Below, piece after piece: positions 32,710-45,155 of a stretch of DNA of 64,000 nucleotides. Made by a program: the position numbers and the translations under genes. Each line of letters begins with the position of its first letter. Position 1 is the first letter of the stretch. Under the pieces are notes generated by a model. The model worked only from the letters and a program-made list of their open reading frames with translations. It searched no databases and had not been told where the DNA came from. Source of the stretch: Enterobacter ludwigii (GTDB taxonomy: Bacteria > Pseudomonadota > Gammaproteobacteria > Enterobacterales > Enterobacteriaceae). The stretch is from the NCBI GenBank assembly GCA_023023105.1, contig CP083824.1, forward strand, positions 3,720,001 through 3,784,000, given 5' to 3'.

Positions 32710-33915
32710 ATGAACGCTTTCAGTCCCGCACATTTTCGCGAACAGTTTCCGGCGCTGGCCGATGCCGGTATTTATCTTGATAGCGCTGCCACCGCCCTGA
32801 AGCCACAGGCGGTTATTGAAGCGACGCAGCAGTTCTACAGCCTGAGCGCCGGGAATGTGCATCGCAGCCAGTTTGCCGAAGCGCAGCGTCTGACCGCGCG
32901 CTATGAAGCCGCACGCGATCAGGTAGCACGTTTGATCAATGCAGAAGGCGGGAAAAATATCGTCTGGACGCGGGGTACGACCGAAGCCATCAATATGGTG
33001 GCCCAGTGCTATGCACGCCCGTTGCTACAGCCTGGAGATGAGATCATCGTCAGTGAGGCAGAGCACCATGCCAACCTGGTACCGTGGTTGATGGTAGCTG
33101 AGCAAACGGGGGCACGTATTGTGAAACTCCCGCTGGGACCAGATCTCCTACCCGACGTGGCTCAACTGCCTGAGTTGATTACTTCACGCAGCCGCATTCT
33201 GGCCCTCGGGCAGATGTCGAACGTCACGGGGGGATGTCCGGATCTGGGTCAGGCCATTCGCATCGCCCATGCCAGCGGCATGGTGGTGATGGTCGATGGC
33301 GCACAAGGGATCGTGCATTTCCCTGCTGATGTGCAAAAGCTGGATATTGATTTTTACGCTTTCTCTGCACACAAGCTGTACGGCCCAACCGGCATCGGTG
33401 CGTTGTACGGTAAGCCGGAACTGCTGGCGCAAATGACACCGTGGCTCGGTGGCGGCAAAATGATTACCGAAGTGACCTTCGACGGCTTTAAAACCCAGGA
33501 GATTCCCTATCGCCTTGAAGCCGGTACGCCAAACGTGGCCGGCGTCATTGGTCTGAGTGCCGCTCTCGAATGGCTTGCTGAAACAGACACTGCTCAGGCT
33601 GAAAACTGGAGCCGCGGACTAGCGACGCTCGCAGAGGAAGAACTCAAAAAGCGCCCGGGTTTCCGCTCGTTCCGCGTTCAGGATTCCAGCCTGCTCGCCT
33701 TTGATTTTGCGGGCGTTCATCATAGCGACATGGTGACGCTACTTGCCGGGTATGGCATTGCCCTGCGTGCCGGACAGCATTGTGCCCAGCCGCTCCTGGC
33801 GGCGCTCGGCGTTAGCGGTACGCTACGCGCCTCATTTGCGCCATATAATACCCAAAGCGATGTTGATGCGCTGGTTGCCGCCGTCGACCGCGCCCTTGAA
33901 ATACTGGTGGATTAA
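32710..33915 (+). CDS. csdA: Cysteine desulfurase CsdA
   Basis: CsdA is a pyridoxal-phosphate enzyme that removes sulfur from cysteine (and sulfinate or selenium from analogues) and passes it to CsdE. The 401-residue class V aminotransferase-fold protein has the PLP-lysine segment [13 protein letters not shown] and the persulfide-forming Cys358 in [11 protein letters not shown]. The start at 32710 gives [16 protein letters not shown], matching the E. coli length; an upstream in-frame ATG would add twelve residues. The stop overlaps the csdE start (TAATG). Confidence 0.97.
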   Translation: MNAFSPAHFREQFPALADAGIYLDSAATALKPQAVIEATQQFYSLSAGNVHRSQFAEAQRLTARYEAARDQVARLINAEGGKNIVWTRGTTEAINMVAQCYARPLLQPGDEIIVSEAEHHANLVPWLMVAEQTGARIVKLPLGPDLLPDVAQLPELITSRSRILALGQMSNVTGGCPDLGQAIRIAHASGMVVMVDGAQGIVHFPADVQKLDIDFYAFSAHKLYGPTGIGALYGKPELLAQMTPWLGGGKMITEVTFDGFKTQEIPYRLEAGTPNVAGVIGLSAALEWLAETDTAQAENWSRGLATLAEEELKKRPGFRSFRVQDSSLLAFDFAGVHHSDMVTLLAGYGIALRAGQHCAQPLLAALGVSGTLRASFAPYNTQSDVDALVAAVDRALEILVD

Positions 33916-34361
33916 TGACTCACGCTGCTTTAGCCGGACACCCGTTCGGCACGGTCATCACAGAAGAGACCTTAAAACAGACCTTCGCCCCTCTCTCACA
34001 ATGGGAAGATAAATATCGCCAGTTAATCCTTCTCGGTAAACAGCTCCCGACGCTGTCTGACGACCTAAAAGCCCAGGCAAAAGAGATCGCTGGCTGCGAG
34101 AACCGCGTCTGGCTGGGCGTCAGCGTCGCTGGCGAGAAGCTGCATTTCTTTGGCGACAGCGAAGGACGTATTGTCCGCGGGCTGTTGGCGGTACTGTTAA
34201 CCGCCGTCGAGGGGAAAAGCGCGGCGGAGTTGCTGGCACACTCGCCGCTGGCGCTGTTTGATGAGCTTGGACTGCGGGCGCAGCTTAGCGCCTCACGCGG
34301 CCAGGGTCTGATCGCGCTCAGCGAAGCGGTACAGGATGCGGCACGTCAGGCTCAGGCCTGA
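33915..34361 (+). CDS. csdE: Sulfur acceptor protein CsdE
   Basis: CsdE is a 148-residue SufE-like protein that takes persulfide sulfur from CsdA on Cys61 ([11 protein letters not shown]) and works with TcdA. Its ATG shares a base with the csdA stop, so the two are co-translated. The 3' end overlaps the end of convergent tcdA by ten bases. Confidence 0.96.
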   Translation: MTHAALAGHPFGTVITEETLKQTFAPLSQWEDKYRQLILLGKQLPTLSDDLKAQAKEIAGCENRVWLGVSVAGEKLHFFGDSEGRIVRGLLAVLLTAVEGKSAAELLAHSPLALFDELGLRAQLSASRGQGLIALSEAVQDAARQAQA

Positions 34362-35158
34362 CGTTCTGCTTTCGCCATCATCTTCTTCAGGGCGTGAGAT
34401 ACAGCTATAAAACCGAAGGACGCGGTCACCATGGTGGCCGCACCAAAGCCTGAGGCACAATCCATACGTTTTGGCCCTTCCGCCGTACTTTTCATCGCAC
34501 AGACAGAGCCATCAGCCTGCGGGTAGACCAGCGCTTCTGTAGAAAACACGCAGTCAACGCCGAGCTTGCCTTTGCTGTTCTTCACCACGTTAAAGTCGCT
34601 CTTCAGCCTTTCACGCAGCTTGGCAGCCAGCGGATCCTGAATGGTTTTCGCCAGATCGGCCACCTGGATCTGCGTAGGGTCGATCTGCCCTCCTGCGCCA
34701 CCAGTGGTGACCAGAGGTACCTTGTAACGACGACAGTAAGCGATCAGCGCCGCTTTAGGGCGTACGCTGTCAATGGCATCAATCACATAGCTGTAGCCTT
34801 TATTCATGTACTCTGCGACGTTATCGGCTGTCACAAAGTCGTCAATGACCGTCACCCGGCATTCAGGGTTGATCAGACGAATACGCTCCGCCATGACCTC
34901 AGATTTTGCCAGACCGACGTTATCACGCAGAGCATGGATTTGACGGTTGGTGTTGGTGACGCACACGTCGTCCATATCAATCAGCGTGATTGCGCCAATA
35001 CCGGTTCTCGCCAGCGCTTCTGCCGCCCAGGAACCCACACCACCAATACCCACGACGCAAACATGCGCATCCGCAAACAGCTGCAGGGCTTTTTCACCAT
35101 AGAGACGTGCCGTGCCGCCAAAACGCTGACGCCAGGCATCACTGATTACCACTGACAT
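34352..35158 (-). CDS. tcdA: tRNA threonylcarbamoyladenosine dehydratase
   Basis: TcdA (CsdL) cyclises t6A37 in tRNA to ct6A in an ATP-dependent reaction. The 268-residue E1-like (ThiF/MoeB) protein has the nucleotide-binding loop [13 protein letters not shown] at 37-49 and a [13 protein letters not shown] segment after strand two. It is convergent with csdAE, whose products interact with it, and is followed by no further gene on its strand. Confidence 0.96.
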   Translation of the reverse strand: MSVVISDAWRQRFGGTARLYGEKALQLFADAHVCVVGIGGVGSWAAEALARTGIGAITLIDMDDVCVTNTNRQIHALRDNVGLAKSEVMAERIRLINPECRVTVIDDFVTADNVAEYMNKGYSYVIDAIDSVRPKAALIAYCRRYKVPLVTTGGAGGQIDPTQIQVADLAKTIQDPLAAKLRERLKSDFNVVKNSKGKLGVDCVFSTEALVYPQADGSVCAMKSTAEGPKRMDCASGFGAATMVTASFGFIAVSHALKKMMAKAERQA

Positions 35159-35173
35159 AAAACCTCAGATGTA

Positions 35174-35201
35174 AAAAGGGTGAGGTTTCTCCTCACCCTG
35201 A
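35174..35201 (-). terminator. mltA terminator
   Basis: A stem GGGTGAGG with CCTCACCC lies between mltA and tcdA on the minus strand. On that strand it is followed by a short T-rich tail (TTTTTACATC), so it should end the mltA transcript. Confidence 0.65.
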
Positions 35202-35234
35202 ACATGAATCCGTATTGCGCTCAGAATACCACAA

Positions 35235-36332
35235 TCAGCCGCTGAATACGCTTCCTGCGCCCGGCGCTGCTTTGAGCACCCATACGCGTCCGTAGTGGTT
35301 ATACCAGCCGGCACGGTGACCCGCATCCGGACCAATCCCCTGATAGATATCGAAGTGCTGGCCTTTAATCGCCCCACCCACATCCAGCGCCACCATCAGA
35401 CGTAGCTCATACTGGCCGTTAAATTTGCCATTATTATCCAGCAGAGGCACTTCCGCGAGCAGCGTAGTGCCAGCAGGAATAATTGAACGATCCGATGCCA
35501 CCGACGCACGACCAATCAGCGGTACAGCGCTCGCCCCTTTCACCGGAGCAAAGTTTTGCGGTTTAAAGAAGACAAACGACGGGTTCTGCTCCAGCAGCTC
35601 GCGCACCTCGGCTTCGCTGTGTTTTTCGCCCCACTCGCGGATCGCCTGCATCGACATATCTTCTTTCTTCACTTCGCCGCGATCGATCAACACCTTACCA
35701 ATACTGCGATAGGCATGGCCGTTTTTACCGGAATAGCTGAAGAAGTTAAGGGGCGAACCATCACCGAAATCAATATAACCGCTGCCCTGAACATCCATGA
35801 TGAAGTTATCCATCAGTGAATTGCTGTAAGCCAGGACGTAGTTTTCGCTCAACGCACCAGAGTAGATTTCTGCACGGGACGGCAGGCGACCGCGTTTTGG
35901 CGGCATACGATAAATTGGATACTGGAATTCGCCCTGGCGGGAGTGCCGCGCCTGAATCACTGGCGTGTAATACCCCGTGAACTGGACGTTCCCGTAGTTA
36001 TCTGCCCCTTCCATCTGCCAGGCGTCGATACCAAACTGGCGCATGTTGCGCGTATCGCCGCCCGCGCGCAGCCAGTCCTGTACTGCACTGTAAACGTTGT
36101 TTTGTGAGCCATACAGGCGTGGTGACGCATTGCGGATCTGATAGACCTGCTCGGAGAAATCTCCGGCGTTAATCGGTGCGCCAACCGCATCAGGCTGGTT
36201 AACTAAGGAGAAAGGCTGGGATAATTTCCCGTCTTTATACTGTTGACCGCGATCGGTCGGTTTGGAAGAGCAGGCCGCAAGAATGGCTACCATTGCGCCC
36301 GTCATCAGATACTTCGCCCAACGTCCTTTCAT
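35235..36332 (-). CDS. mltA: Membrane-bound lytic murein transglycosylase A
   Basis: MltA cleaves peptidoglycan glycan strands to 1,6-anhydromuropeptides from the inner face of the outer membrane. The 365-residue protein has a lipoprotein signal peptide with lipobox LAAC (Cys21). The MltA domain includes QFTGYYTPVIQARHS and ends in the 3D domain with catalytic aspartates around VALDVGGAIKGQHFDIYQGIG. The gene stands alone, next to the initiator tRNA cluster. Confidence 0.96.
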   Translation of the reverse strand: MKGRWAKYLMTGAMVAILAACSSKPTDRGQQYKDGKLSQPFSLVNQPDAVGAPINAGDFSEQVYQIRNASPRLYGSQNNVYSAVQDWLRAGGDTRNMRQFGIDAWQMEGADNYGNVQFTGYYTPVIQARHSRQGEFQYPIYRMPPKRGRLPSRAEIYSGALSENYVLAYSNSLMDNFIMDVQGSGYIDFGDGSPLNFFSYSGKNGHAYRSIGKVLIDRGEVKKEDMSMQAIREWGEKHSEAEVRELLEQNPSFVFFKPQNFAPVKGASAVPLIGRASVASDRSIIPAGTTLLAEVPLLDNNGKFNGQYELRLMVALDVGGAIKGQHFDIYQGIGPDAGHRAGWYNHYGRVWVLKAAPGAGSVFSG

Positions 36333-36499
36333 TATATCTCGTCTTTAAGTTGCCCATTTCCGCGTGATGAAGATAACAAACCGCCAGGGCTAATGAAATG
36401 CGATCGCATGACCTTTGGCAAATTTTGCGCAAAAAATAGTCCAAACAGAGCCATGTCGTTCAATTTGCATACAAAATCATGATTTATGTGAAAAAGGGG

Positions 36500-36527
36500 T
36501 TGCATCACAAACCTATCCGAGTATAGT
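36500..36527 (+). promoter_or_regulatory. Promoter of the initiator tRNA cluster
   Basis: TTGCAT (36500-36505), a 16-base spacer and TATAGT (36522-36527) lie just before the first tRNA gene. A GC-rich stretch follows the -10, as in stringently controlled stable RNA promoters. Confidence 0.75.
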
Positions 36528-36540
36528 GCGCATCCACGGA

Positions 36541-36617
<77 letters not shown>

Positions 36618-36661
36618 ATCAAATTTGAAGAAGTAAGTTTCTACAGAAGTAGAAAGACGGA
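36618..36661 (+). repeat. Tandem spacer of the 121-bp initiator tRNA repeat, first copy
   Basis: The 44-base spacer between the first and second tRNA genes is identical to the one between the second and third (36739-36782). tRNA plus spacer form tandem units of 121 bases. Confidence 0.9.
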
Positions 36662-36738
<77 letters not shown>

Positions 36739-36782
36739 ATCAAATTTGAAGAAGTAAGTTTCTACAGAAGTAGAAAGACGGA

Positions 36783-36859
<77 letters not shown>

Positions 36860-36878
36860 ACACTTCTTAAAACAATAA

Positions 36879-36900
36879 ACACCCTTAAGGGTGTTTTTTT
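36879..36900 (+). terminator. Terminator of the initiator tRNA cluster
   Basis: An eight-base self-complementary arm (ACACCCTT with AAGGGTGT) is followed by six or more T. Confidence 0.9.
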
Positions 36901-36921
36901 GTATCTGTCGTTTGTGAATTT

Positions 36922-36940
36922 GCCGGGTATTTCACCCGGC
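36922..36940 (-). terminator. Hairpin downstream of amiC
   Basis: GCCGGGT and ACCCGGC form a seven-base stem nine bases beyond the amiC stop. The tail is not a clean T run on the minus strand, so it may be a REP remnant that acts as a terminator. Confidence 0.5.
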
Positions 36941-36948
36941 TGAAAGAT

Positions 36949-38202
36949 TTACCCGCGTCGCGCCAGCGTCGCCCCGTCAGAGAAATACGCCCGGATCCCT
37001 GCCAGAATCGACTCCGCTACCTCCTGCTGGAATTTTGCCGTCTTGAGCTTACGCTCTTCTTCAACGTTACTGATAAACGCGGTTTCTACCAGAATGGACG
37101 GAATGTCCGGCGCCTTGAGCACCGCAAACCCGGCCTGTTCTACGCTGTTTTTATGCAGCTTATTGATGTTACCCAGCTTGCCCAACACCGCTTTACCAAA
37201 TTTCAGGCTGTCGTTGATGGTCAGTGATTGCACCATATCGAACATGGTGTGATCGACATAACGGTCGCCGCTTTTGCCCACACCACCGATGAGATCCGAG
37301 GCGTTCTGGGTATCCGCGAGATATCTCGCGGCAGTACTGGTCGCCCCTTTGGTTGAGAGCGCAAACACCGAAGAACCGCTTGGCTGGCGGCTGGTAAACG
37401 CATCCGCATGGATAGACACAAACAAATCGGCGCGCTGCTTCTGCGCTTTTGCCACGCGAACTTTCAGCGGAATAAAGACATCTTCATTACGCGTCATATA
37501 GGCGCGCATATTGCCTTCTTTATCGATCAACGCCTTCAGACGGCGGGCGATTTGCAGCACCACGTCTTTTTCGCGGGTGCGATATTTTCCGACAGCACCC
37601 GAGTCTTCCCCACCGTGCCCCGGATCAAGCATGATCACAATCGGACGATCGCGCCCTGCTTTACCCGGCTGTGGGCCACTTTGCGCAGGTGGAACCTGCT
37701 TCTCAAGATTGCCCTGGTTATAATCTTCCAGTAACGCCAACAGAGGATCCTGAATGTCCGTCGCATTCGCCGGGTAGAGATCCATTACCAGACGCTCTTT
37801 GAAGGTCGCAACAGGCGCGAGAGCAAACAGTTGAGGCTTAACGTTCTGCTTCAGCTCAAACACCATACGCACGGTTTGCGGATCAAACTGCCCGACGCGC
37901 GCCGATTTAATAAACGGATCGTCACCGCGGATCTGCGCCGCCATCCCCTTCAGCACGGAATTGAGATTCACCCCTTCGAGATCCACGACCACGCGTTCAG
38001 GATTGCTTAAGGCAAATTGCTTATATTTCAACACGCGATTGGATTCAACCGTCACGCGCGTATAGGTCGACGACGGCCAGACGCGAACCGCCACCACCTG
38101 ACTTGTGGCGGCTAATCCTACCTGACTGACGCTAAGCAACCACATTGCCCCGGCCCCTTTTAACAAACGGCGACGGCTTATTGCTGAGTTGGATCCCGAC
38201 AT
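36949..38202 (-). CDS. amiC: N-acetylmuramoyl-L-alanine amidase AmiC
   Basis: AmiC splits septal peptidoglycan during daughter-cell separation, activated by NlpD. The 417-residue precursor has a twin-arginine signal ([15 protein letters not shown], arginines at 10-12), a septum-targeting AMIN domain at about 35-150, and a zinc amidase_3 domain with [21 protein letters not shown] and VETAFISN. The start at 38202 gives MSGSNSAIS as in E. coli; an in-frame ATG 84 bases upstream would bury the Tat signal. It is divergent from argA. Confidence 0.97.
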   Translation of the reverse strand: MSGSNSAISRRRLLKGAGAMWLLSVSQVGLAATSQVVAVRVWPSSTYTRVTVESNRVLKYKQFALSNPERVVVDLEGVNLNSVLKGMAAQIRGDDPFIKSARVGQFDPQTVRMVFELKQNVKPQLFALAPVATFKERLVMDLYPANATDIQDPLLALLEDYNQGNLEKQVPPAQSGPQPGKAGRDRPIVIMLDPGHGGEDSGAVGKYRTREKDVVLQIARRLKALIDKEGNMRAYMTRNEDVFIPLKVRVAKAQKQRADLFVSIHADAFTSRQPSGSSVFALSTKGATSTAARYLADTQNASDLIGGVGKSGDRYVDHTMFDMVQSLTINDSLKFGKAVLGKLGNINKLHKNSVEQAGFAVLKAPDIPSILVETAFISNVEEERKLKTAKFQQEVAESILAGIRAYFSDGATLARRG

Positions 38203-38378
38203 GCTTCTCCCGAGCAAGAAAACTGACTGATATACAAAATGTCCAAATTGACCGAAAACTTTAACGAATGACGCATAAACTGTCATCTATAAAAGGGTAA
38301 ACAATCATACGTTAACGCACGGATTACTTATTAATTTCTGTGGGTCGCGGAAAATTTGCGCTTGCACATGTATCCACA

Positions 38379-38417
38379 ATCGAATAAAAATACACAAATT
38401 ACGAATAAACATTCATT
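38379..38417 (+). promoter_or_regulatory. Tandem ARG boxes (ArgR operator) at argA
   Basis: Two 18-base imperfect palindromes, GAATAAAAATACA-type at 38379-38396 and GAATAAACATTCA-type at 38400-38417, are three bases apart, the canonical ARG-box spacing. Each has about two mismatches to the consensus. They overlap a possible promoter, TTGCAC (38362-38367) and TAAAAA (38385-38390), so ArgR with arginine should block it. Confidence 0.8.
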
Positions 38418-38429
38418 AAGGGTTGTGCC

Positions 38430-39761
38430 ATGGTGAAGGAGCGTAGAACCGAACTGGTCCAGGGATTCCGCCATTCTGTTCCCTATATCAACGCCCATCG
38501 GGGAAAAACGTTTGTCATCATGCTTGGCGGCGAAGCCATTGAGCATGAAAATTTTTCCAGCATCGTCAATGACATTGGCCTGCTACACAGCCTCGGGATC
38601 CGCCTGGTGGTGGTCTATGGCGCGCGCCCGCAGATCGACGCCAACCTGGCCGCACACCACCACGAGCCGATTTACCACAAACATACCCGCGTTACGGATG
38701 CGAAAACCCTGGAGCTGGTGAAGCAAGCTGCAGGTCTGCTGCAGCTGGATATTACGGCTCGCCTGTCGATGAGCCTGAACAACACGCCATTGCAGGGTGC
38801 GCATATCAACGTCGTGAGCGGTAACTTCATCATTGCCCAGCCGCTCGGCGTGGACGATGGCGTGGACTATTGCCACAGCGGACGTATTCGTCGTATTGAT
38901 GAAGAGGCAATCCACCGCCAGCTCGACAGCGGTGCCATCGTGCTGATGGGCCCGGTCGCCGTTTCCGTGACCGGAGAAAGCTTTAACCTGACGTCTGAGG
39001 AGATTGCCACGCAGCTAGCGATCAAGCTGAAGGCGGAAAAAATGATTGGGTTTTGCTCTTCCCAGGGTGTCGTAAACGATGAAGGGGTGATTGTGCCCGA
39101 ACTCTTCCCTAATGAAGCCCAGGCCCGCGTAGAAGCACTGGAAGCTGAAGGTGACTACCATTCTGGTACCGTGCGTTTTCTGCGTGGTGCGGTGAAAGCC
39201 TGTCGCAGCGGCGTGCGCCGCAGCCACCTGATCAGCTATCAGGAAGACGGCGCCCTACTGCAGGAGCTGTTCTCCCGCGACGGTATTGGTACACAGATTG
39301 TGATGGAGAGTGCGGAGCAGATCCGCCGCGCCACCATCAATGATATCGGCGGTATTCTGGAACTGATCCGGCCGCTGGAGCAACAGGGTATTCTGGTGCG
39401 TCGTTCGCGGGAACAGCTGGAAATGGAGATCGACAAATTCACCATTATTCAGCGCGATAACCTGACCATTGCCTGTGCCGCCCTCTATCCATTCCCGGAA
39501 GAGAAGATCGGTGAAATGGCCTGCGTGGCGGTGCATCCTGATTACCGCAGCTCCTCACGCGGCGAAATGCTGCTTGAGCGCGTGGCAGCGCAAGCCCGCC
39601 AGATGGGCCTGAGCAAGCTGTTCGTCCTGACGACACGCAGCATTCACTGGTTCCAGGAGCGAGGATTCACGCCGGTAGATATAGATTATCTGCCAGAAAC
39701 GAAGAAAGAGATGTACAACTATCAGCGCCGCTCAAAAGTGCTGATGGCTGATCTGGGATAA
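38430..39761 (+). CDS. argA: N-acetylglutamate synthase
   Basis: ArgA acetylates glutamate with acetyl-CoA, the first step of arginine synthesis, and is feedback-inhibited by arginine. The 443-residue protein has an N-terminal amino-acid-kinase fold ([15 protein letters not shown], regulatory and catalytically silent) at about 1-280. A GNAT acetyltransferase domain covers about 295-430 ([19 protein letters not shown]). It is single-gene, controlled through the ARG boxes upstream, and ends in a terminator shared with recD. Confidence 0.98.
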   Translation: MVKERRTELVQGFRHSVPYINAHRGKTFVIMLGGEAIEHENFSSIVNDIGLLHSLGIRLVVVYGARPQIDANLAAHHHEPIYHKHTRVTDAKTLELVKQAAGLLQLDITARLSMSLNNTPLQGAHINVVSGNFIIAQPLGVDDGVDYCHSGRIRRIDEEAIHRQLDSGAIVLMGPVAVSVTGESFNLTSEEIATQLAIKLKAEKMIGFCSSQGVVNDEGVIVPELFPNEAQARVEALEAEGDYHSGTVRFLRGAVKACRSGVRRSHLISYQEDGALLQELFSRDGIGTQIVMESAEQIRRATINDIGGILELIRPLEQQGILVRRSREQLEMEIDKFTIIQRDNLTIACAALYPFPEEKIGEMACVAVHPDYRSSSRGEMLLERVAAQARQMGLSKLFVLTTRSIHWFQERGFTPVDIDYLPETKKEMYNYQRRSKVLMADLG

Positions 39762-39767
39762 TACGAT

Positions 39768-39789
39768 GCCCTCACCGTCTGGTGAGGGC
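39768..39789. terminator. Terminator between convergent argA and recD
   Basis: A nine-base perfect stem (GCCCTCACC with GGTGAGGGC) with a four-base loop lies between the two 3' ends. A TTT tail is present on the plus strand only in weak form. Confidence 0.75.
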
Positions 39790-39795
39790 TTTCGC

Positions 39796-41616
39796 TTAAA
39801 GAGACTCAAATATCGCGCTCAGTCCGCTCCGGCGCTCTGTACGGGTGGCAATGGCCTGCACCAGCACACGTTCATCGGTATAGAGTGACAAGCGCTGACG
39901 CGCGCGCGTAATCGCGGTATAAATCAGTTCGCGGGTAATAACAGGTGAAAGCTGTGTCGGCAGGATCAGCGCCGCATGGTTAAACTCGGAGCCCTGGGAT
40001 TTATGCACCGTCATCGCCCACGCGGTTTCATGCTCAGGCAAACGGCTGGGCTGGAAAGACTTCACGCTACCGTCCGGTAACTGGAACCAGACGCGCAGCC
40101 CCTGGCCGCGATCGAGCGCAATCCCGATATCCCCGTTAAACAACCCCAGCGCACTGTCGTTGCGGGAGATCATTACGGGTCGTCCTTCAAACCAGCGCGA
40201 ATGCGGCATGCGGTTGATTTTGTGCTTCTGAACAAGAAGCTGCTCCAGCCTGTCGTTCAGCCCACTGACGCCAAACGGCCCTTCCCTCAGTGCGCACAGT
40301 AACTGGTACTCACCAAAGGCGGCAATGACCTGCTCTGGTGAGTTGCGCTGTTGGACACATGCCAGGAAATGCTGATACCCCTCCAGGGCGTCATCCAGCA
40401 TCACCTGATACTCTTCTCCGCTTTGCAGTGATTTTTTCTCGATGTCGGTAAACGTACCGTCAAACACCGCACGGGTACTGTGCCGATCGCCACGGTTTAC
40501 CGCGGCAGCCAGTTGGCCGATACCGGAGTCGCTGCCGAAACGATAGCTTTTTTGCAGCAGGCACAGGCTGTCGCGTAGCGCTCCCGCCACCGGCGAGTTA
40601 TCGGGTTCAAGTACGCATCCGGTCAAACGCGCCAGCTCCTGAGCACGCGCGGCTGTGTAGCCAAAGCTGGCGTAAGTACAAATATCCCCCAGCACCGCCC
40701 CAGCTTCCACTGAAGCAAGCTGGTCACGATCGCCCAGAAAAATGACGCGCGCATGGGGCGGCAGAGCATCAATCAACCGCGACATCATCGTCAGGTCGAT
40801 CATCGATGCTTCATCTACCACCAGTACGTCCAGATGCAGCGGGTTACCCGCATGATATCGCAGACGCTGGCTGCCTGGCTGAGCACCAAGCAGTCGGTGC
40901 AGCGTACTGGCTTCATTTGGGAAAAGCGCAAGTTGCTCCCCGGTGAGCGGCAGCTTTTGCAATGCCCCACCTAACGATTCCGTCAGACGAGCCGCCGCTT
41001 TGCCAGTGGGGGCCACCAGACGAATACGGCACTTGTGCTCGCCCGATAGCTGGATCAACGCGGCAAGCAGTTTTGCCACGGTGGTCGTTTTCCCGGTTCC
41101 CGGGCCGCCAGAGATAACCGAGATCCGCCGCGTCAACGCCACGGCTGCCGCGACTTTTTGCCAGTCTGTCGCCTCATCAGAGGTAAACAGCGTATCCAGC
41201 ACGTGCCGGAGTTGCGCTTCATCGCAAGGCAGAGGCGCATTCGTCTCGCTGAAGAAACGCGCCACCGTCAGTTCATTGCGCCACAGCCGGTTAAGGTACA
41301 AACGTTCGCTGCTCAGGATCATCGGCGTCCCGGTATCGGTTCCGCTCACGGCGGGCGAGCCGAGTAATATCGCCTGCCAGTCCACTGCGTCATCCAGCAA
41401 CGCGAAACACGCCTGTAAAGCCGGAGGCATTTTCTCATCAACAACCAGACGCGACAGCGGCAGGCAGACATGCCCCTCTCCCGCGTCTTTACTCAGGATT
41501 GCGGCGGCGAGCATCACGGCGGGTTCATCGCCTGCCACCATCATGGCGAACTGTACATCGAGGTGGCGGAGTAATCGTTGTTCTACCGCTTCCAGCAATA
41601 GCGCCTGCATCGTCAT
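39796..41616 (-). CDS. recD: RecBCD helicase/nuclease, RecD subunit
   Basis: RecD is the fast 5'-3' helicase subunit of RecBCD, which processes double-strand breaks. The 606-residue SF1B protein has Walker [11 protein letters not shown] at about residue 170, a DEASMID Walker B box, [10 protein letters not shown] and the C-terminal [12 protein letters not shown] and ITRARQRL motifs. Its start overlaps the recB stop by four bases (ATGA). Confidence 0.98.
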   Translation of the reverse strand: MTMQALLLEAVEQRLLRHLDVQFAMMVAGDEPAVMLAAAILSKDAGEGHVCLPLSRLVVDEKMPPALQACFALLDDAVDWQAILLGSPAVSGTDTGTPMILSSERLYLNRLWRNELTVARFFSETNAPLPCDEAQLRHVLDTLFTSDEATDWQKVAAAVALTRRISVISGGPGTGKTTTVAKLLAALIQLSGEHKCRIRLVAPTGKAAARLTESLGGALQKLPLTGEQLALFPNEASTLHRLLGAQPGSQRLRYHAGNPLHLDVLVVDEASMIDLTMMSRLIDALPPHARVIFLGDRDQLASVEAGAVLGDICTYASFGYTAARAQELARLTGCVLEPDNSPVAGALRDSLCLLQKSYRFGSDSGIGQLAAAVNRGDRHSTRAVFDGTFTDIEKKSLQSGEEYQVMLDDALEGYQHFLACVQQRNSPEQVIAAFGEYQLLCALREGPFGVSGLNDRLEQLLVQKHKINRMPHSRWFEGRPVMISRNDSALGLFNGDIGIALDRGQGLRVWFQLPDGSVKSFQPSRLPEHETAWAMTVHKSQGSEFNHAALILPTQLSPVITRELIYTAITRARQRLSLYTDERVLVQAIATRTERRSGLSAIFESL

Positions 41617-44600
41617 GCCACCTCCTCTGTGCTTGCGGCAAACAGGTTATCCATTTTTTCAATCAGTTCCACAGCCGGACGCGTACTAAAGATGCCAGAG
41701 CGCGGGTCGCTAGCATCCACTCCGCGCAGGAACAGGTAAATAACGCCGCCAAAATGGTCTTCGTAACGATAATCGGCAATGCGATGCCGCAGGTACCGAT
41801 GCAGCGCCAGGGTATAGAGCTGATACTGCAGATCGTAGCGATGTGCTTGCATGGCTGATGCCATCGCCTGCTGGGTATAGGCTTCGCTGTTTTCACCCAA
41901 CCAGTTCGATTTGTAGTCCAGCAGGTAGTAACGCCCTTCGTGGCGGAAAACCAGGTCGATAAACCCTTTTAACATTCCCTGCACCTGGCGGAAGTTCAGC
42001 GCTGGGCAACCGGCAGATAACGGATCATGCTCGCGGATCAACGCATCAAGCGCGTCGGCTCTGAGGGGGCTGGCAATAGGGAGATAAAATTCCATCTCCA
42101 CCTGTTTATCTTTGTTAGTCAACTGACTCAGAGAGATCCCTTGCGCCGTCAGTGGGGCGTGCAGAACCGTGCTGATCCAGTCGGTGAGAACCGGCTGCCA
42201 CTGTGCGTCATAGCCTCCACTCTGCAACATCTTTAGCACCCACTCCTCAGAGACTGGCTGGGTAAAATCCAGCTCTTCAAACAGGCTATGTAAAAATGTG
42301 CCTGGTGAGGCGCCACGCGGGAATTGATGCGGAGTGAGCGCTGGCTCAACAGGTACGCTACCGGTCCCTGCTGCATCGACGTCCAGTTTTGGCATCAGAT
42401 CCTGGGCAATGCTCTGCCCGTGCTGCTGTAAACCGGAATAACTCGTCACACGCCAGTCGTCAGCAATGGTGCGCACAACCTGACGGGCATGGAGCTCAAC
42501 CTCGCGCAGCTCCGGCATTTGCCAGCGGCTATTATCGGGCTGCGACGGAATGTGCAGAGCAGTATGATCCCCACATAATGATTCGATACACTGACGCAGG
42601 CCTGCTGCATCTTTGGGTTCACCGAGCTGAATAAGCCGCCCCAGCGCACTCAGATGAAAATCGCTCTCCCCGGTCTTCTCACCACGGCGACGAAACAGTG
42701 GGGCGACACCCATACTGCAGTGCCAGACCGAACGGGTCAACGCTACATAGAGCAGGCGTAAATCTTCCGCCAGACGTTCGGCCTCTGCCAGCTCAACGCT
42801 GGACTCAGCTTTACTGAGATCGAGCACCGCCTCAAATGACTCGCGATCGTGGTAAAAGGCCTGATCCTGCACGCGGTAATTGGCAATAAACGGCAACCAG
42901 ACCAGCGGATACTCCAGGCCTTTCGACTTGTGAATGGTGACGATCTGCACCAGATGTTTATCACTTTCAAGACGCATCTGCTGACTGGACGAATTACTGT
43001 TCGGGTCGGCAATCTGTTGCGCCAGCCAGCGCACCAGAGCGTGTTCACTCTCCAGTTGCGTGCCCGCTTCCTGCAGGAGTTCACTGATGTGCAAAATGTC
43101 GGTCAGACGACGTTCACCGCCCGCGGTCGCAAGCATATTCTCCGCAATGTGACGCTGCGCCATGAGCTCACGTATCATCGCCATTACACCGCGTCTGTGC
43201 CATTTATCCCGGTAGTAAACAAACTCTTCCACTACCGCATCCCACGCGTCTTCGTCGTTGTTGAGCGCATCAATATCACGCGCATTCAGCCCGAGCATCG
43301 CGCTGGCTAACGCGCTGCGAAGCGTGCTCTCCCTCTCCGGGGCCAGCACCGCCTGCAGCAGCCATAACATCTCCTGCGCTTCCAGCGTTTCGAAAACACT
43401 GTCCCGATTTGAGAGGTAGACGGACGGAATGTTCAGCAATGTCAGGGCATCGCGGACAAGCGCGGCCTCCTGACGGCTACGCACCAGCACCGTAATATCC
43501 GATGCCTTTACAGGGGTTGACTCCTCGCCCCTCCAGAGCACCGCCTCGCCACATGCCCCCGCACTGAGCCAGTCACGGATTTGCGCGGCACAGTGCTGTG
43601 CCATGGCATTTTGATAGTCCGCAACGCCACAGCCTTCTCCGTCCAGCAGCCAGAAGTTCATGGCGGGCTGAGTCGTACCGTTGAATTCGAAGCGCAATGA
43701 GGCATTTTTTGTCGCAAATTTTACCGGCTGGAAAGGGATCTCCCGGAACATAAATGCCGTATCCATGCGGCTGAAAAGCGCATTGACGCTCTCTACCATC
43801 CCGGGAGATGAACGCCAGTTGGTATCCAGAGTGTAATGCGCATCAACTTCGCTGCGGGCTTTCATATAGGTGAAAATGTCCGCACCACGAAAAGCGTAAA
43901 TAGCCTGTTTAGGATCGCCAATTAACAACAGCGCGGTATCAGGCTGTTGTCTCCAGATACGGCGGAAAATGCGGTACTGCTGCGGGTCGGTATCCTGAAA
44001 CTCGTCAATCATCGCAACCGGGAAACGGTTACGAATAGCCGCGGCAAGCGCTTCACCATTTTCGCTGCATAACGCGGCATCCAGGCGGCTCAACATATCG
44101 TCAAACCCAAGTTCACCGCGGCGACGCTTTTCACGCGAGACGGTTTCACGGATCTCCACCATAGCGCGGGTGATCATCAGGTCATTGAGCGTCAACGGTT
44201 CGGCCAGCAGGGCTTCGATAGCCACAAACAGCGGATGCTCCGGCACAATGCCATCGGGTTTGGTTCGTTCAACCAGAAAACGCTGAGAGAATTTTTCAAG
44301 CGCATCCGGGAGCTGATACCCTCGCGTCTCTTCCTGTGCCCAGGCGCTGATCTTATCGATCCATTTCCCCTGATTTGCACGGTTAAATTTACGTCTGTCG
44401 ATCCCGGAATTTTCGATGATCGCCTCAATCTCGCCGACCGACGTATTCCACTTTTGCTTGATGGCCGCAATTTTGGCGGTAATTTTTTCATGGCGAGAAG
44501 CGAGAGTTTCATCTGCTGGCGGCGGAGATTTGATTACCGGTGCTTCACCCTGAAGATAGCGATCGATGGCACGCAGAAGCTCCTCGGGGCCCTTCCATAA

Positions 44601-45155
44601 CGCATGTACCGCTTCTGCGATATCTCGCGGTAAGGGGTAGCAATGGCGACGCCAGAAATCCGCGCAGGCCTGATAGCGAAGCACGGATTCATCTTCAATG
44701 AGCTGCTGCTCAAACAGCATGCCGGATTCAAACGCATTCAGGCTCAGCATTCGCTGACAAAAACCGTGAATGGTGAAGACGGACGCTTCGTCCATCTGCC
44801 GTTCAGCGAGAAGCAACCACTGGGCGGCCTGTTGCTTATCAGCAATCTCTTCCAGAAGGCTCGCGTAGAGAGGGTTATCCGTACTCTGACGCAGACAGGC
44901 GATACGCAGCTCATGGATATTGGAACGAATACGGCCGCGCAACTCCGCGGTGGCAGCCTCGGTGAAGGTGACGACCAGCAGCTCTTCCACGCTTAAAGGA
45001 CGTGGAAAAGCCGCGTTACCGCCAAGCCCTAACAGCAGGCGCAGATAGAGCGCGGCAATGGTGAAGGTTTTTCCCGTTCCCGCTGAAGCTTCAATCAATC
45101 GTTCCCCCTGTAGAGGTAAACGTAACGGATCAAGAGGCTCAGCGGTATCGGTCAT
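41613..45155 (-). CDS. recB: RecBCD helicase/nuclease, RecB subunit
   Basis: RecB supplies the 3'-5' helicase and the single nuclease site of RecBCD and loads RecA after Chi recognition. The 1180-residue length equals the E. coli protein. The UvrD-type helicase has Walker [12 protein letters not shown] at about 22-32, [11 protein letters not shown], and [16 protein letters not shown]. The nuclease domain has Asp1080 and Lys1082 in [10 protein letters not shown]. It overlaps ptrA by four bases upstream and recD by four downstream. Confidence 0.98.
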   Translation of the reverse strand: MTDTAEPLDPLRLPLQGERLIEASAGTGKTFTIAALYLRLLLGLGGNAAFPRPLSVEELLVVTFTEAATAELRGRIRSNIHELRIACLRQSTDNPLYASLLEEIADKQQAAQWLLLAERQMDEASVFTIHGFCQRMLSLNAFESGMLFEQQLIEDESVLRYQACADFWRRHCYPLPRDIAEAVHALWKGPEELLRAIDRYLQGEAPVIKSPPPADETLASRHEKITAKIAAIKQKWNTSVGEIEAIIENSGIDRRKFNRANQGKWIDKISAWAQEETRGYQLPDALEKFSQRFLVERTKPDGIVPEHPLFVAIEALLAEPLTLNDLMITRAMVEIRETVSREKRRRGELGFDDMLSRLDAALCSENGEALAAAIRNRFPVAMIDEFQDTDPQQYRIFRRIWRQQPDTALLLIGDPKQAIYAFRGADIFTYMKARSEVDAHYTLDTNWRSSPGMVESVNALFSRMDTAFMFREIPFQPVKFATKNASLRFEFNGTTQPAMNFWLLDGEGCGVADYQNAMAQHCAAQIRDWLSAGACGEAVLWRGEESTPVKASDITVLVRSRQEAALVRDALTLLNIPSVYLSNRDSVFETLEAQEMLWLLQAVLAPERESTLRSALASAMLGLNARDIDALNNDEDAWDAVVEEFVYYRDKWHRRGVMAMIRELMAQRHIAENMLATAGGERRLTDILHISELLQEAGTQLESEHALVRWLAQQIADPNSNSSSQQMRLESDKHLVQIVTIHKSKGLEYPLVWLPFIANYRVQDQAFYHDRESFEAVLDLSKAESSVELAEAERLAEDLRLLYVALTRSVWHCSMGVAPLFRRRGEKTGESDFHLSALGRLIQLGEPKDAAGLRQCIESLCGDHTALHIPSQPDNSRWQMPELREVELHARQVVRTIADDWRVTSYSGLQQHGQSIAQDLMPKLDVDAAGTGSVPVEPALTPHQFPRGASPGTFLHSLFEELDFTQPVSEEWVLKMLQSGGYDAQWQPVLTDWISTVLHAPLTAQGISLSQLTNKDKQVEMEFYLPIASPLRADALDALIREHDPLSAGCPALNFRQVQGMLKGFIDLVFRHEGRYYLLDYKSNWLGENSEAYTQQAMASAMQAHRYDLQYQLYTLALHRYLRHRIADYRYEDHFGGVIYLFLRGVDASDPRSGIFSTRPAVELIEKMDNLFAASTEEVA

